A stretch of 16,662 bases of DNA, taken from contig DASTMZ010000162.1 of assembly GCA_035713725.1 (NCBI GenBank), forward strand, positions 1-16,662, in the 5' to 3' direction. The position numbers and the translations under genes were made by a program. Of the stretch, positions 6,505 through 13,802 are shown in pieces. Origin of the DNA: DASQPR01 sp035713725. GTDB lineage: Bacteria; Actinomycetota; Actinomycetes; Mycobacteriales; Micromonosporaceae. Positions within the stretch are counted from its first letter, which is position 1. Each line of letters opens with the position of its first letter. The notes under the pieces were generated by a model. That model did no database searches and was not told where the DNA came from. It worked only from the letters and a program-made list of their open reading frames with translations.

Positions 6505-6695
6505 CTCGCACGGCAGTCGTCAAAGGCCGAGACGAATCTGCCCCTTCGACAGGCCCACCTACGGCACCGCGGCCGCTGGTCGCATCGCCGTACACGTAAG
6601 ACCGTCGGGTTGGACGCTTCTCACCGGTTGCAGCGCCGCTGCATGCCTCGTTCGTGGCTCGGCCGCGACCGGCGCATCTCGGGCACGCGAACGGC

Positions 6696-6701
6696 AGGAG
6701 G
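6696..6701 (+). promoter_or_regulatory. Perfect Shine-Dalgarno deciding the rny start
   Basis: AGGAGG lies 6 nt before GTG 6708. The longer in-frame reading from 6654 would place this site inside the gene, so GTG 6708 is chosen. Confidence 0.8.
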
Positions 6702-6707
6702 TGGCTC

Positions 6708-8486
6708 GTGAGTACCGGCGAGACGATCCTCGTGGTGGTGGTGGCCGTGCTGATCGCGGTGATCGCGGGCGCGTTCATGTGGCTTGGTCGACTCATTGCG
6801 CGCATCGGTGCGGGCTCCGGCGCCGCCAAGGCCAAGGCCGACGACGCCTACCTCGCCGAGAAGGATCAACGCGAGCAGTCGCTTGCCGCGTTGCGCGAGG
6901 CGGCCGAGAGCGCGACGGTCGCAGTCGAGCAGGCGCGGGCGGCGGCCAGCGCGGCCCGCAGCGAGGCAGCGGCGGGGAAGGCGGAGGCGAGCGCGGCTCG
7001 GGCGGAGGCGCAGCGCATCGTCGGCGGGGCGCATGCCGAGGCGGAGAGCATCATCGAGCGAGGTCATCGCCAGGCTCAGGAGGATGCCGAGCAGGCGCGC
7101 CTAGCCGGTCGGCGAGCCGGTGAGCGCGAGATCGAGGTGCTGACCGCCACCATCAAGGAGCAGATCGCCGACGCCGAGCGTCGGCACCACCGACTCGACG
7201 AGCGGGAACGACTGCAGGCCGAGGACGCGGAGCGAGTCGCCGAACGCGACCGTCGGGTGGGTGTCGCCGAGCAGGAGTTGGCCGAACGGGAGAACACGTT
7301 GGCCGCGCGCGAGGCGGTTGCCGCGGCGGCCGAGGAGACGCGCCGCCGCGAGCTGGAACGCATTGCCGGGTTGACCGCCGACTCGGCACGGCAGGAACTC
7401 GTCGAGTCGATCGAAACGCAGGCGAAACGCGAGGCCGCCCTGCTCATCCGCGACATCGAGAACGAAGCGCGAACGACCGCCGAGGAGCGTGCCCGTCACA
7501 TCGTCGTCGAGTCCATTCAGCGGGTGGCGAGCGAACAGACCGCGGAAAGCGTGGTCAGCGTGCTCCACCTGCCGAGTGACGAGATGAAGGGCCGGATCAT
7601 CGGCCGCGAGGGCCGCAACATCCGCGCGTTCGAGTCGGTCACCGGCGTGAATCTCATCATTGACGACACTCCGGAGGCGGTGCTGCTGTCGTGCTTCGAC
7701 CCGGTACGGCGGGAGGTCGGCCGGCTCACCCTCGACAAGCTGGTGCTCGACGGTCGCATCCACCCGCACCGCATCGAAGAGGTCTACGAGCAGGCAAAGA
7801 CCGAAGTCGAGCGACTGTGCCAGCGGGCGGCCGAGGACGCGCTCGTTGAGGTCGGTATTACCGACATCCACCCGGAACTCGTCACGTTGCTCGGCCGACT
7901 TCGCTACCGCACGAGCTACGGGCAGAACGTGCTCAAGCACCTCATCGAGACCGGACACATCGCCGGGGTGATGGCCGCCGAGCTGCGTCTCGACCCGACA
8001 CTGATCAAGCGCTGCGCGTTCCTGCACGACGTCGGCAAGGCGCTGACCCACGAGGTGGAGGGCAGCCACGCGCTGATCGGTGCCGACATCGCGCGCAAAT
8101 ACGGCGAGTGCGACGAGGTCGTGCACGCCATCGAGGCACACCACAACGAAGTGCTGCCGCAGACCATCGAGGCGGTGCTGACGCAGGCTTCCGACGCGTG
8201 CTCGGGCGGTCGCCCGGGCGCTCGCCGGGAGAGCCTCGAGGCCTACGTGAAGCGGCTCGAACGCATCGAAGAGATCGCCGCCGGCAAGACCGGAGTCGAG
8301 AAGGTCTTCGCCATGCAGGCAGGCCGCGAGATCCGGGTCATGGTCAAGCCGGACGACGTGGACGACATCGGGGCATCCGTGCTCGCTCGCGACGTGGCGA
8401 AGCAGATCGAGTCCGAGCTGACCTATCCCGGCCAGATCCGCGTCACGGTCGTCCGCGAGTCACGCGTCACCGAGATCGCCCGGTAG
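6708..8486 (+). CDS. rny: Ribonuclease Y
   Basis: 592 residues. RNase Y is a membrane-anchored endoribonuclease that starts mRNA decay and processing. A single N-terminal membrane segment is visible at about 6-30 (ILVVVVAVLIAVIAGAF), then a long Ala/Glu/Arg-rich coiled coil to about 270, a KH RNA-binding domain with GRIIGREGRNIR at 295-306, and an HD phosphohydrolase domain with LHDVGK at 439-444 and H440/D441 as the metal-binding pair, followed by HHNEV near 478-482. The C-terminus ends in YPGQIRVTVVRE, typical of the family. Length is slightly above the usual 510-570 because of the coiled coil. It has its own promoter and long leader after recX, and it converges on the VWA gene downstream. 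Confidence 0.96.
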   Translation: MSTGETILVVVVAVLIAVIAGAFMWLGRLIARIGAGSGAAKAKADDAYLAEKDQREQSLAALREAAESATVAVEQARAAASAARSEAAAGKAEASAARAEAQRIVGGAHAEAESIIERGHRQAQEDAEQARLAGRRAGEREIEVLTATIKEQIADAERRHHRLDERERLQAEDAERVAERDRRVGVAEQELAERENTLAAREAVAAAAEETRRRELERIAGLTADSARQELVESIETQAKREAALLIRDIENEARTTAEERARHIVVESIQRVASEQTAESVVSVLHLPSDEMKGRIIGREGRNIRAFESVTGVNLIIDDTPEAVLLSCFDPVRREVGRLTLDKLVLDGRIHPHRIEEVYEQAKTEVERLCQRAAEDALVEVGITDIHPELVTLLGRLRYRTSYGQNVLKHLIETGHIAGVMAAELRLDPTLIKRCAFLHDVGKALTHEVEGSHALIGADIARKYGECDEVVHAIEAHHNEVLPQTIEAVLTQASDACSGGRPGARRESLEAYVKRLERIEEIAAGKTGVEKVFAMQAGREIRVMVKPDDVDDIGASVLARDVAKQIESELTYPGQIRVTVVRESRVTEIAR

Positions 8487-8541
8487 GCAACGCTCGCCGC
8501 GGGCCCGCGCCTCGGCGGCGGCCCGTGCGGCGGCAAGCTCA

Positions 8542-8610
8542 GCGGTGGCGGCAGGTTCGGCGGTGGCGGCAGGTTCGGCGGCAGCGGGTTCAGCTGCGGC
8601 GGCCGGCTTA
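8542..8610. repeat. 18-bp tandem repeat array at the rny/VWA convergent junction
   Basis: GCGGTGGCGGCAGGTTCG occurs twice head to tail and perfectly (8542-8559, 8560-8577). A 15-bp degenerate unit (8578-8592) and an 18-bp degenerate unit (8593-8610) follow. The last unit contains the TAA stop of the VWA gene (8608-8610 on the minus strand). In a shifted minus-strand frame the array reads as AEPAAT-like hexapeptides. Confidence 0.7.
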
Positions 8611-10683
8611 GCGGCGGCCGCGCCTGGTCCGCAGGTAGTCGGCGACCACGTACTCGCCGAGGCGGTCGATGTCCGGGGTGAACACGCGGCCACCGGCGCG
8701 CCGCGCGACTGCGTCGACAAATCGCGCCAGACCCTCGTCGTCGCCGAGCATGAAGACGTTGAGCGTCGCGCCATAGCGGGTCAGCTCGTCGACCTGAGCG
8801 ACCGTGGCTCGGACCGTGTCGGCCGTTGTCGGCCACTGGAAGTAGGGCGCGCCGTCCTCGAGATGCGCGGTCGGCTCGCCATCGGTCACCACCATCACGA
8901 CGGGTTCACTGTCCGGATGCCGGCGTACGTGCCGGCCCGCGAGCATCAGCGCATGCTGCAGATTCGTACCCTGCACCCACTCCGGCTCGACCTCGGCGAG
9001 TTGTATCGACGAGAGCCTGCGCGCCACCAGGTCGAAGCCGATGATCTGCAGAGCGTCTTGACGGAACCGAGTCTCGACGAGGTGGGACAGCGCGAGCGCG
9101 GTCTGCTTCATCGGCCCCCAACGGCCCTCGTGCACCATCGAGAACGACAAGTCGACGCAGAGTGCGACGGCGGCCGACGAACGGCGTTCGGTCTCGACAA
9201 CCTCGAAGTCCCGCGCCAGCAGCGTGACACCGACCCGCGGCCGGTCGCCGCCGGACGACTGCGGCCCGTCGCCGCTGGGCGACGCGCTCGCGGGCAGCCC
9301 GCCACGACGCAGCGCGTTGCCGACCGTACGCGGTGTGTCGATGGGCAGCTCGTCGCCGAATGCCCACTGGCGAGTTAGGCCGGTCGGCTCGTCGGCGGAC
9401 CCGGTGCGATGGTCGGTGTGGTCGCCATGCGATGACGCGTCGAGTTGCGCGAATACTCGGCGCAGTGCGCTCTCGCCGAGTCGACGCAGCGCGCGTGGCG
9501 TGAGCCGCAGCCCGTCGTCGCCACGCTGGACGTACCCCTGGCGTTCGAGCTCGTGCTCCAATTCGCGGAGCGCTCGGAGATCGCCGGCTGCCGCGGAGCC
9601 CAGATGACGCTCCAGAGTGTCCACGTCAACGTCGTCGAGCGACGAACCCGACTCGCTGTCGGACAGCTGCCGATCGAGCGCCTCCAGGTCGGCAAGCTCC
9701 GCCACCGCCTGGACGGCCTGGCCGTAGCCGAGCGACTCGCCGCCAGGCGCCATCTCGATAGGCTGTCCGCGACCGAGACCCGGTCGCAACGCGCGCAGAT
9801 TGTCGGAGAGCTGCGCCATCTGCGAGGCGAGATCCGGGTCGGACAGCGCCTCGCTGAGCAGCTGGGCGAGTTGCTCGCGCTGGTCAGGTCGCAACGAGGC
9901 CATCAACCGCTGCGCCGCGGCCTGGCGGCGAGCGAGAGCGTCGATGAGCTCGTCGATGTTGGCCGGATTCTCGGGGAAGAATTCGCCGTGCCGCTCCATG
10001 AACTGCCGGAAACGATCGTCGGTATCCTCACCGCGGGCGTGTGCGGCGAGCAACGCATTCAGGTCGGCGAGCATGTCCTTGACGCGGTCCATCATCGCCG
10101 GGTCGCCGCCGCTCAGCGCCTGCTTCATGCCGGCGAACTGTGCATCGAGCACCTCGCGCCGGAGCCTCTCCGCGATCTTCTCGTAGATCGCGCGTGCTTC
10201 GTGGGACCGCCAGTCGTAGTCGGCCAACGCTCGCACCGCGCCGGCGACGTCGTCGGGCACCGTTTCGAGTTCCATCTCCGCGATGCGAGCCTCGTCGTCG
10301 GTCGCGCCCGCGAGCGCGTCGCGCTCGGTGGCGAGCGCCTGATCGAGCGCGGCCCGGATCTGGTCGAGCGTGCCGGCGAGATCGCCGCGACGGCGCGCAC
10401 GTTCCCGCATGCGGCGGATCTGACGGCGCAGTCGGTCCAGCCCGCCGCGACCGTCCACGCCGCGCCGCATGACCTCCCTAAGCGCATCGCGCAAGCTGCC
10501 ACCCTCAAGGACCTCGCGGCCGACCTCGTCCACGACCGCGCGGATGTCGTACGGCGGGGTCAGCGGATCGGGGCCGCCCGACCACGGTCCATACCGGACG
10601 CGGCGGCGGTCGCCGAACCCGCGCCCGCCCGGCGGCTGTTTCCCGGGCGGACCACCGGGTCCAATAGGCGGAGTGGCGGCCAC
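8608..10683 (-). CDS. VWA-domain (MIDAS) protein, partner of the upstream AAA+ ATPase
   Basis: 691 residues from GTG 10683. The start follows a GGAG about 7 nt upstream and lies 1 nt after the ATPase stop (TGA-c-GTG), so the pair is translationally coupled. Residues 1-45 are Pro/Gly-rich. About 50-420 is charged and helical with no family I can name (e.g. HGEFFPENPANIDELIDALARR near 232-253). The C-terminal von Willebrand A domain spans about 500-670 with an intact MIDAS: DLSFS at 511-515, T573 in QGTNL, and D601 in VTDGEP. The layout resembles mycobacterial Rv0959-type proteins and the ChlD half of chelatase-like pairs. By analogy with MoxR/VWA and ChlI/ChlD systems it probably forms a metal-dependent chaperone or assembly complex with the ATPase. 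The substrate is unknown and there are no chlorophyll or cobalamin genes nearby. Confidence 0.9.
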   Translation of the reverse strand: MAATPPIGPGGPPGKQPPGGRGFGDRRRVRYGPWSGGPDPLTPPYDIRAVVDEVGREVLEGGSLRDALREVMRRGVDGRGGLDRLRRQIRRMRERARRRGDLAGTLDQIRAALDQALATERDALAGATDDEARIAEMELETVPDDVAGAVRALADYDWRSHEARAIYEKIAERLRREVLDAQFAGMKQALSGGDPAMMDRVKDMLADLNALLAAHARGEDTDDRFRQFMERHGEFFPENPANIDELIDALARRQAAAQRLMASLRPDQREQLAQLLSEALSDPDLASQMAQLSDNLRALRPGLGRGQPIEMAPGGESLGYGQAVQAVAELADLEALDRQLSDSESGSSLDDVDVDTLERHLGSAAAGDLRALRELEHELERQGYVQRGDDGLRLTPRALRRLGESALRRVFAQLDASSHGDHTDHRTGSADEPTGLTRQWAFGDELPIDTPRTVGNALRRGGLPASASPSGDGPQSSGGDRPRVGVTLLARDFEVVETERRSSAAVALCVDLSFSMVHEGRWGPMKQTALALSHLVETRFRQDALQIIGFDLVARRLSSIQLAEVEPEWVQGTNLQHALMLAGRHVRRHPDSEPVVMVVTDGEPTAHLEDGAPYFQWPTTADTVRATVAQVDELTRYGATLNVFMLGDDEGLARFVDAVARRAGGRVFTPDIDRLGEYVVADYLRTRRGRR

Positions 10684-10684
10684 G

Positions 10685-12079
10685 TCAGGCTCCGTACACG
10701 GAACGGCCGTCCACCATGGTCTTGTCGATGCGCCGCGTGAGGTGCAGACCCTCGAGTACGAGTTCGACGGCCGCCGCGACCTCACCGGGCGATGCGTCGT
10801 CGCCGTGTCCGAGGCGGTCGAGGAGCTTCGACAGTCCGGGAATGCTGCCGAACTGGCCGAGCAGTTCGGTTGCGGGTACGAGTGGGCCGGTCTCGACGTA
10901 CGAGCCTTCCGCGAACAGATCCGTGAACCCGGTCAAATCCAGGCCGACCGTACGGGACCGGAACGTGTCCGCGATCGCGACCAGCAGCAGGTGACCGAGC
11001 ACCTGGACCTCGCGGCCCTCCTCGCCCATCTCGAACTCGATCTTGCCGAGCAACGTCGGCACCACGGGTGCCACATCGCAGACGCGCGCCACGATTTCGG
11101 CGTCTCCGACGCGAGCCGCACGGCGCAACGCCGACGCGCTGACGGACTCGGCGGCCGCGATCGCGAACCGTGCGGATACGCCGGATCGATGATCGATCGA
11201 CGTCGACTCGCGCAGCGAGCGGGTGAAGCGCGCGAGCACCTCGAGAAGATGCTCGGGAACCTCGGCAACGACCTCCGCCTCTTGATTGATCAGCCGAATC
11301 TCGTCGGAGACCTCGGTCGGATAGTGAGTGCGGATCTCGGCACCGAACCGGTCCTTCAGCGGCGTGATGATGCGGCCGCGGTTCGTGTAGTCCTCGGGGT
11401 TCGCGGTCACCACGAGCAGCACATCGAGCGGCAGCCGCAGCGAGTAGCCGCGCACCTGAATGTCGCGCTCCTCGAGCACGTTGAACAGCGCGACCTGGAT
11501 GCGCTCGGCGAGGTCGGGCAGCTCGTTGAGCGCGAAGATGCCACGGTTCGTGCGGGGTACCAGGCCGTAGTGCACGGTTTCCGGGTCGCCGAGGGTACGG
11601 CCCTGCGCGACCTTGACCGGGTCAACGTCGCCGATCAGGTCGCCGACGCTGGTGTCGGGTGTTGCGAGCTTCTCGGTGTACCGGTCGTCGCGGTGCCGCC
11701 ACGCGACCGGTAGATCGTCGCCCAGCTCGGCGGCGAGGCGGCGGCAGCGTACGCAAACCGGCGTGTACGGGTCGTCGTGGATCTCGCAGCCGGCCACCTC
11801 GGGATTCCACTCGTCGAGCAGGCCGGCGAGGGTTCGCATCAGGCGCGTTTTGCCCTGGCCGCGCTCGCCCAAGAGCACAACGTCGTGCCCGGCGAGCAAC
11901 GACCGCTCCAACTCCGGCAGCACGGTGTCGTCGAAGCCCACGATGCCCGGAAACGCGTGCTGGCCCGAGCGCAGGCGGTCGACTAAGTTTGTCCGGATCT
12001 CTTCCTTCACGGTCCGGGACACGTAGCCGGAGCCGCGCAGTGCGCCGAGGGTGGTGGGTGACGGGGGTGCCGAGGTCAT
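10685..12079 (-). CDS. AAA+ ATPase of the magnesium-chelatase ChlI / MoxR type
   Basis: 464 residues from ATG 12079. Walker A GERGQGKT is at 71-78. The Walker B region reads GIFALNELPDL (180-190), with Asn where the usual Asp stands, followed by the catalytic Glu. Sensor 1 is VVTANPED near 223-230, and an arginine-finger region TPLKDRFGAEIRTHYP is near 239-254. Between Walker A and B an insertion carries three cysteines, C98, C109 and C112 (C-x10-C-x2-C), which could bind metal with a nearby His. The AAA lid follows to about 340, then a C-terminal domain of about 120 residues. It is orthologous in type to the mycobacterial Rv0958-like 'magnesium chelatase' proteins but is probably not a true chelatase. 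It is the first gene of a two-gene operon with the VWA protein. No Shine-Dalgarno is visible. Confidence 0.9.
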   Translation of the reverse strand: MTSAPPSPTTLGALRGSGYVSRTVKEEIRTNLVDRLRSGQHAFPGIVGFDDTVLPELERSLLAGHDVVLLGERGQGKTRLMRTLAGLLDEWNPEVAGCEIHDDPYTPVCVRCRRLAAELGDDLPVAWRHRDDRYTEKLATPDTSVGDLIGDVDPVKVAQGRTLGDPETVHYGLVPRTNRGIFALNELPDLAERIQVALFNVLEERDIQVRGYSLRLPLDVLLVVTANPEDYTNRGRIITPLKDRFGAEIRTHYPTEVSDEIRLINQEAEVVAEVPEHLLEVLARFTRSLRESTSIDHRSGVSARFAIAAAESVSASALRRAARVGDAEIVARVCDVAPVVPTLLGKIEFEMGEEGREVQVLGHLLLVAIADTFRSRTVGLDLTGFTDLFAEGSYVETGPLVPATELLGQFGSIPGLSKLLDRLGHGDDASPGEVAAAVELVLEGLHLTRRIDKTMVDGRSVYGA

Positions 12080-12085
12080 ATCGCG

Positions 12086-12091
12086 ACACTA
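12086..12091 (-). promoter_or_regulatory. Possible -10 element for the ATPase/VWA operon
   Basis: On the minus strand TAGTGT lies 6 nt before ATG 12079, the distance expected for a leaderless mRNA, which fits the missing Shine-Dalgarno. I see no convincing -35 element. Confidence 0.3.
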
Positions 12092-12130
12092 CGTCGGTTT
12101 GGTGAACGACCGCGTCCAGAAAAACCCACC

Positions 12131-12180
12131 GATGCTGTCGGCAATCACTTGCGGGGATGCTGTCGGCAATCACTTGGGGG
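12131..12180. repeat. Near-perfect 25-bp tandem duplication between the ATPase gene and miaB
   Basis: Two head-to-tail 25-bp units (12131-12155 and 12156-12180) differ at one base only (C at 12152 against G at 12177). Each holds GATGCTGTCGGCAATCACTT. They lie in the 210-bp divergent gap, about 50 bp from the ATPase start and 110 bp from the miaB start. Confidence 0.9.
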
Positions 12181-12275
12181 GACGGTGCGCCGACCGGAGG
12201 TCCAGGCGCTTGCGCCAGAAGTCGTTGCCGCCGATGGCATCGTCGGATCCACCGGTACGCTGGGGTGTTGCCGAA

Positions 12276-12282
12276 GGGAGGG
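12276..12282 (+). promoter_or_regulatory. Shine-Dalgarno deciding the miaB start
   Basis: GGGAGGG ends 7 nt before GTG 12290. The longer in-frame reading from 12149 begins inside the 25-bp duplication and has no homologous N-terminus. A TACGCT at 12256-12261 could be the -10 of a nearby promoter, but its -35 is not clear. Confidence 0.7.
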
Positions 12283-12289
12283 CGGGCAG

Positions 12290-13738
12290 GTGCCGCGAAG
12301 CTACCGCGTGATCACGTACGGCTGCCAGATGAACACGCACGACTCGGAGCGCATCTCCGGCCTGCTCGAGCACGCCGGATACGTTCGCGCGGAAGCCGAC
12401 GACGCGGACGTTGTCGTGTTCAACACCTGTGCCGTACGCGAAAACGCCGACAACCGCCTCTACGGCAACCTCGGTCATCTCGCTCCGGTCAAGAGCAAGC
12501 GGCCCGGCATGCAGATCGCGGTCGGCGGCTGCCTAGCGCAGAAGGATCGTGGCGAGATCGTCCGGCGCGCGCCGTGGGTCGACGTGGTTTTCGGCACGCA
12601 CAACATCGGTTCGTTGCCGGTGTTGTTGGAACGTGCCCGGCATAACGAGCTGGCCGAGGTCGAGATCCTCGAGTCGCTCGAGGTGTTTCCGTCCACGCTG
12701 CCGACCCGGCGCGAGTCTGCGTACGCCGGCTGGGTCTCCATTTCGGTGGGCTGCAACAACACCTGCACGTTCTGCATCGTGCCGAGCCTGCGCGGCAAGG
12801 AGAAGGATCGCCGGCCGGGCGACGTCCTCGCCGAGATCCGGGCGCTCGTGGAGTCCGGCGTGCTCGAGGTCACGCTGCTCGGGCAGAACGTGAACTCGTA
12901 CGGCGTCGGCTTCGACGAAGTCGAGCGACGTCACAGTGGCGACCGGTCCGCTTTCGCTGAGCTGCTCCGTGCCACGGGGGAGATCGAGGGCCTGGAACGC
13001 GTACGGTTCACCAGCCCGCATCCCAAGGACTTCACCGACGACGTGATCGCCGCGATGGCCGAGACTCCGAACGTGTGTCACCAGTTGCACATGCCCCTGC
13101 AGTCCGGTTCGGACTCGGTGCTACGCAGCATGCGCCGCAGCTATCGTGCGCAGCGCTACCTCGGCATCATCGATCGGGTACGGGCCGCGATGCCGGATGC
13201 CGCGATCACCACCGACATCATCGTCGGCTTTCCCGGCGAGACCGACGACGACTTCGAGCGCACGCTCGACGTGGTGCGCGCCGCGAGGTTCGCGAGCGCG
13301 TTCACGTTCCAGTATTCGAAGCGACCCGGCACCCCGGCCGCCGACATGGACGGCCAAGTGCCGAAGCAGGTTGTCGGCGAGCGGTATCAGCGGCTCGTGG
13401 CGGCGATCGAAGAGATCAGCTGGGCGGAGAACAAGAAGCTCGTCGGCACGACCGCTGAGGTGCTGGTCGCGGTCGGCGAGGGACGTAAGGACGAAGCGAC
13501 CGGCCGGATGTCGGGGCGGGCGCGCGACGGCCGGCTCGTGCATTTCGCAACCCACGGCGCGACTCTTCGGCCCGGCGACGTAGTGACCACCGAGATCACG
13601 TACGCGGCGCCGCATCACCTGAACGCCGACGGTCCACTGCTCTCAGTGCGACGTACCCGGGCCGGCGACAACGACGAGGCAGCGCGCCACGAGCGTACCC
13701 GTGAAGTCTTGCTGGGTTTGCCCACGATTGCTGGCTGA
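12290..13738 (+). CDS. miaB: tRNA-2-methylthio-N6-dimethylallyladenosine synthase MiaB
   Basis: 482 residues from GTG 12290. MiaB is a radical-SAM methylthiotransferase that adds the 2-methylthio group to i6A37 of tRNAs that read codons starting with U. The N-terminal UPF0004 domain (about 5-130) has the three auxiliary-cluster cysteines C12, C47 and C81 (YGCQMN, FNTCAVRENA, VGGCLAQ). The radical-SAM cluster is C155, C159 and C162 in GCNNTCTFCIVPSLRGKE, and the TIM-barrel core continues to about 375 (LLGQNVNSYG; HMPLQSGSD; TDIIVGFPGETDDDF). A TRAM domain (about 380-445) ends the conserved part. Both clusters are complete. The substrate is made by MiaA, encoded 1.7 kb downstream. It faces the DUF349 gene tail to tail. 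Confidence 0.97.
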   Translation: MPRSYRVITYGCQMNTHDSERISGLLEHAGYVRAEADDADVVVFNTCAVRENADNRLYGNLGHLAPVKSKRPGMQIAVGGCLAQKDRGEIVRRAPWVDVVFGTHNIGSLPVLLERARHNELAEVEILESLEVFPSTLPTRRESAYAGWVSISVGCNNTCTFCIVPSLRGKEKDRRPGDVLAEIRALVESGVLEVTLLGQNVNSYGVGFDEVERRHSGDRSAFAELLRATGEIEGLERVRFTSPHPKDFTDDVIAAMAETPNVCHQLHMPLQSGSDSVLRSMRRSYRAQRYLGIIDRVRAAMPDAAITTDIIVGFPGETDDDFERTLDVVRAARFASAFTFQYSKRPGTPAADMDGQVPKQVVGERYQRLVAAIEEISWAENKKLVGTTAEVLVAVGEGRKDEATGRMSGRARDGRLVHFATHGATLRPGDVVTTEITYAAPHHLNADGPLLSVRRTRAGDNDEAARHERTREVLLGLPTIAG

Positions 13739-13802
13739 AGCGCCTGGACCTTCGGTCGGCGCACCTGCCCTGTGCGTGACAGCATGACGGTCGCGCCCGC
13801 GC
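13739..13802. terminator. Possible bidirectional terminator between miaB and DUF349 gene
   Basis: The 64-bp convergent gap contains CGCAC (13760-13764) and GTGCG (13772-13776), a 5-bp hairpin with a 7-nt loop and no T tract. It is only a weak candidate. Confidence 0.2.

Larger units (their letters stand above)
6294..6707 (+). other. 414-bp gap between recX and rny: promoter and long 5' leader
   Basis: No convincing gene lies here. It holds a strong promoter (6376-6404), a predicted leader of about 297 nt with a hairpin at 6472-6504, and the rny Shine-Dalgarno at 6696-6701. A frame open from TTG 6458 runs on into rny in another frame; it lacks a ribosome site and family resemblance, so I did not call it. 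I could not match the leader to a known riboswitch class by eye. Confidence 0.6.

Noticed and set aside
6654..6707. Longer N-terminus for RNase Y
   Set aside because: A perfect AGGAGG with 6-nt spacing points to GTG 6708, and the membrane anchor normally begins right after the start.
6405..6707. Known riboswitch (cyclic di-AMP, cobalamin) or 6C RNA in the rny leader
   Set aside because: I could not find the conserved cores of these classes by eye, and the C-rich loops of 6C RNA are absent. A covariance-model search would be decisive.
6458..7123. Frame (221 aa) starting in the rny leader
   Set aside because: It starts at TTG without a ribosome site, overlaps rny out of frame for over 400 nt, and its product is low-complexity Arg/Gly.
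9445..10740. Long plus-strand frame (431 aa) opposite the VWA gene
   Set aside because: It is antisense to a gene with a clear MIDAS domain and operon context. Its product has no recognisable motif and looks like a GC-rich shadow; the same holds for 10469-11713 (+), 7101-8144 (-), 2481-3509 (-) and 1266-2292 (-).
12131..12180. Minimal CRISPR or PafBC promoter in the 25-bp repeat
   Set aside because: There are only two units with no spacer. CTGTCGG occurs in each unit, but no TANNNT stands 8 nt after the 9-base half, so the damage-promoter motif is not met.
12149..12289. Longer N-terminus for MiaB
   Set aside because: It would begin inside the 25-bp duplication and lacks family resemblance; a good ribosome site precedes GTG 12290.
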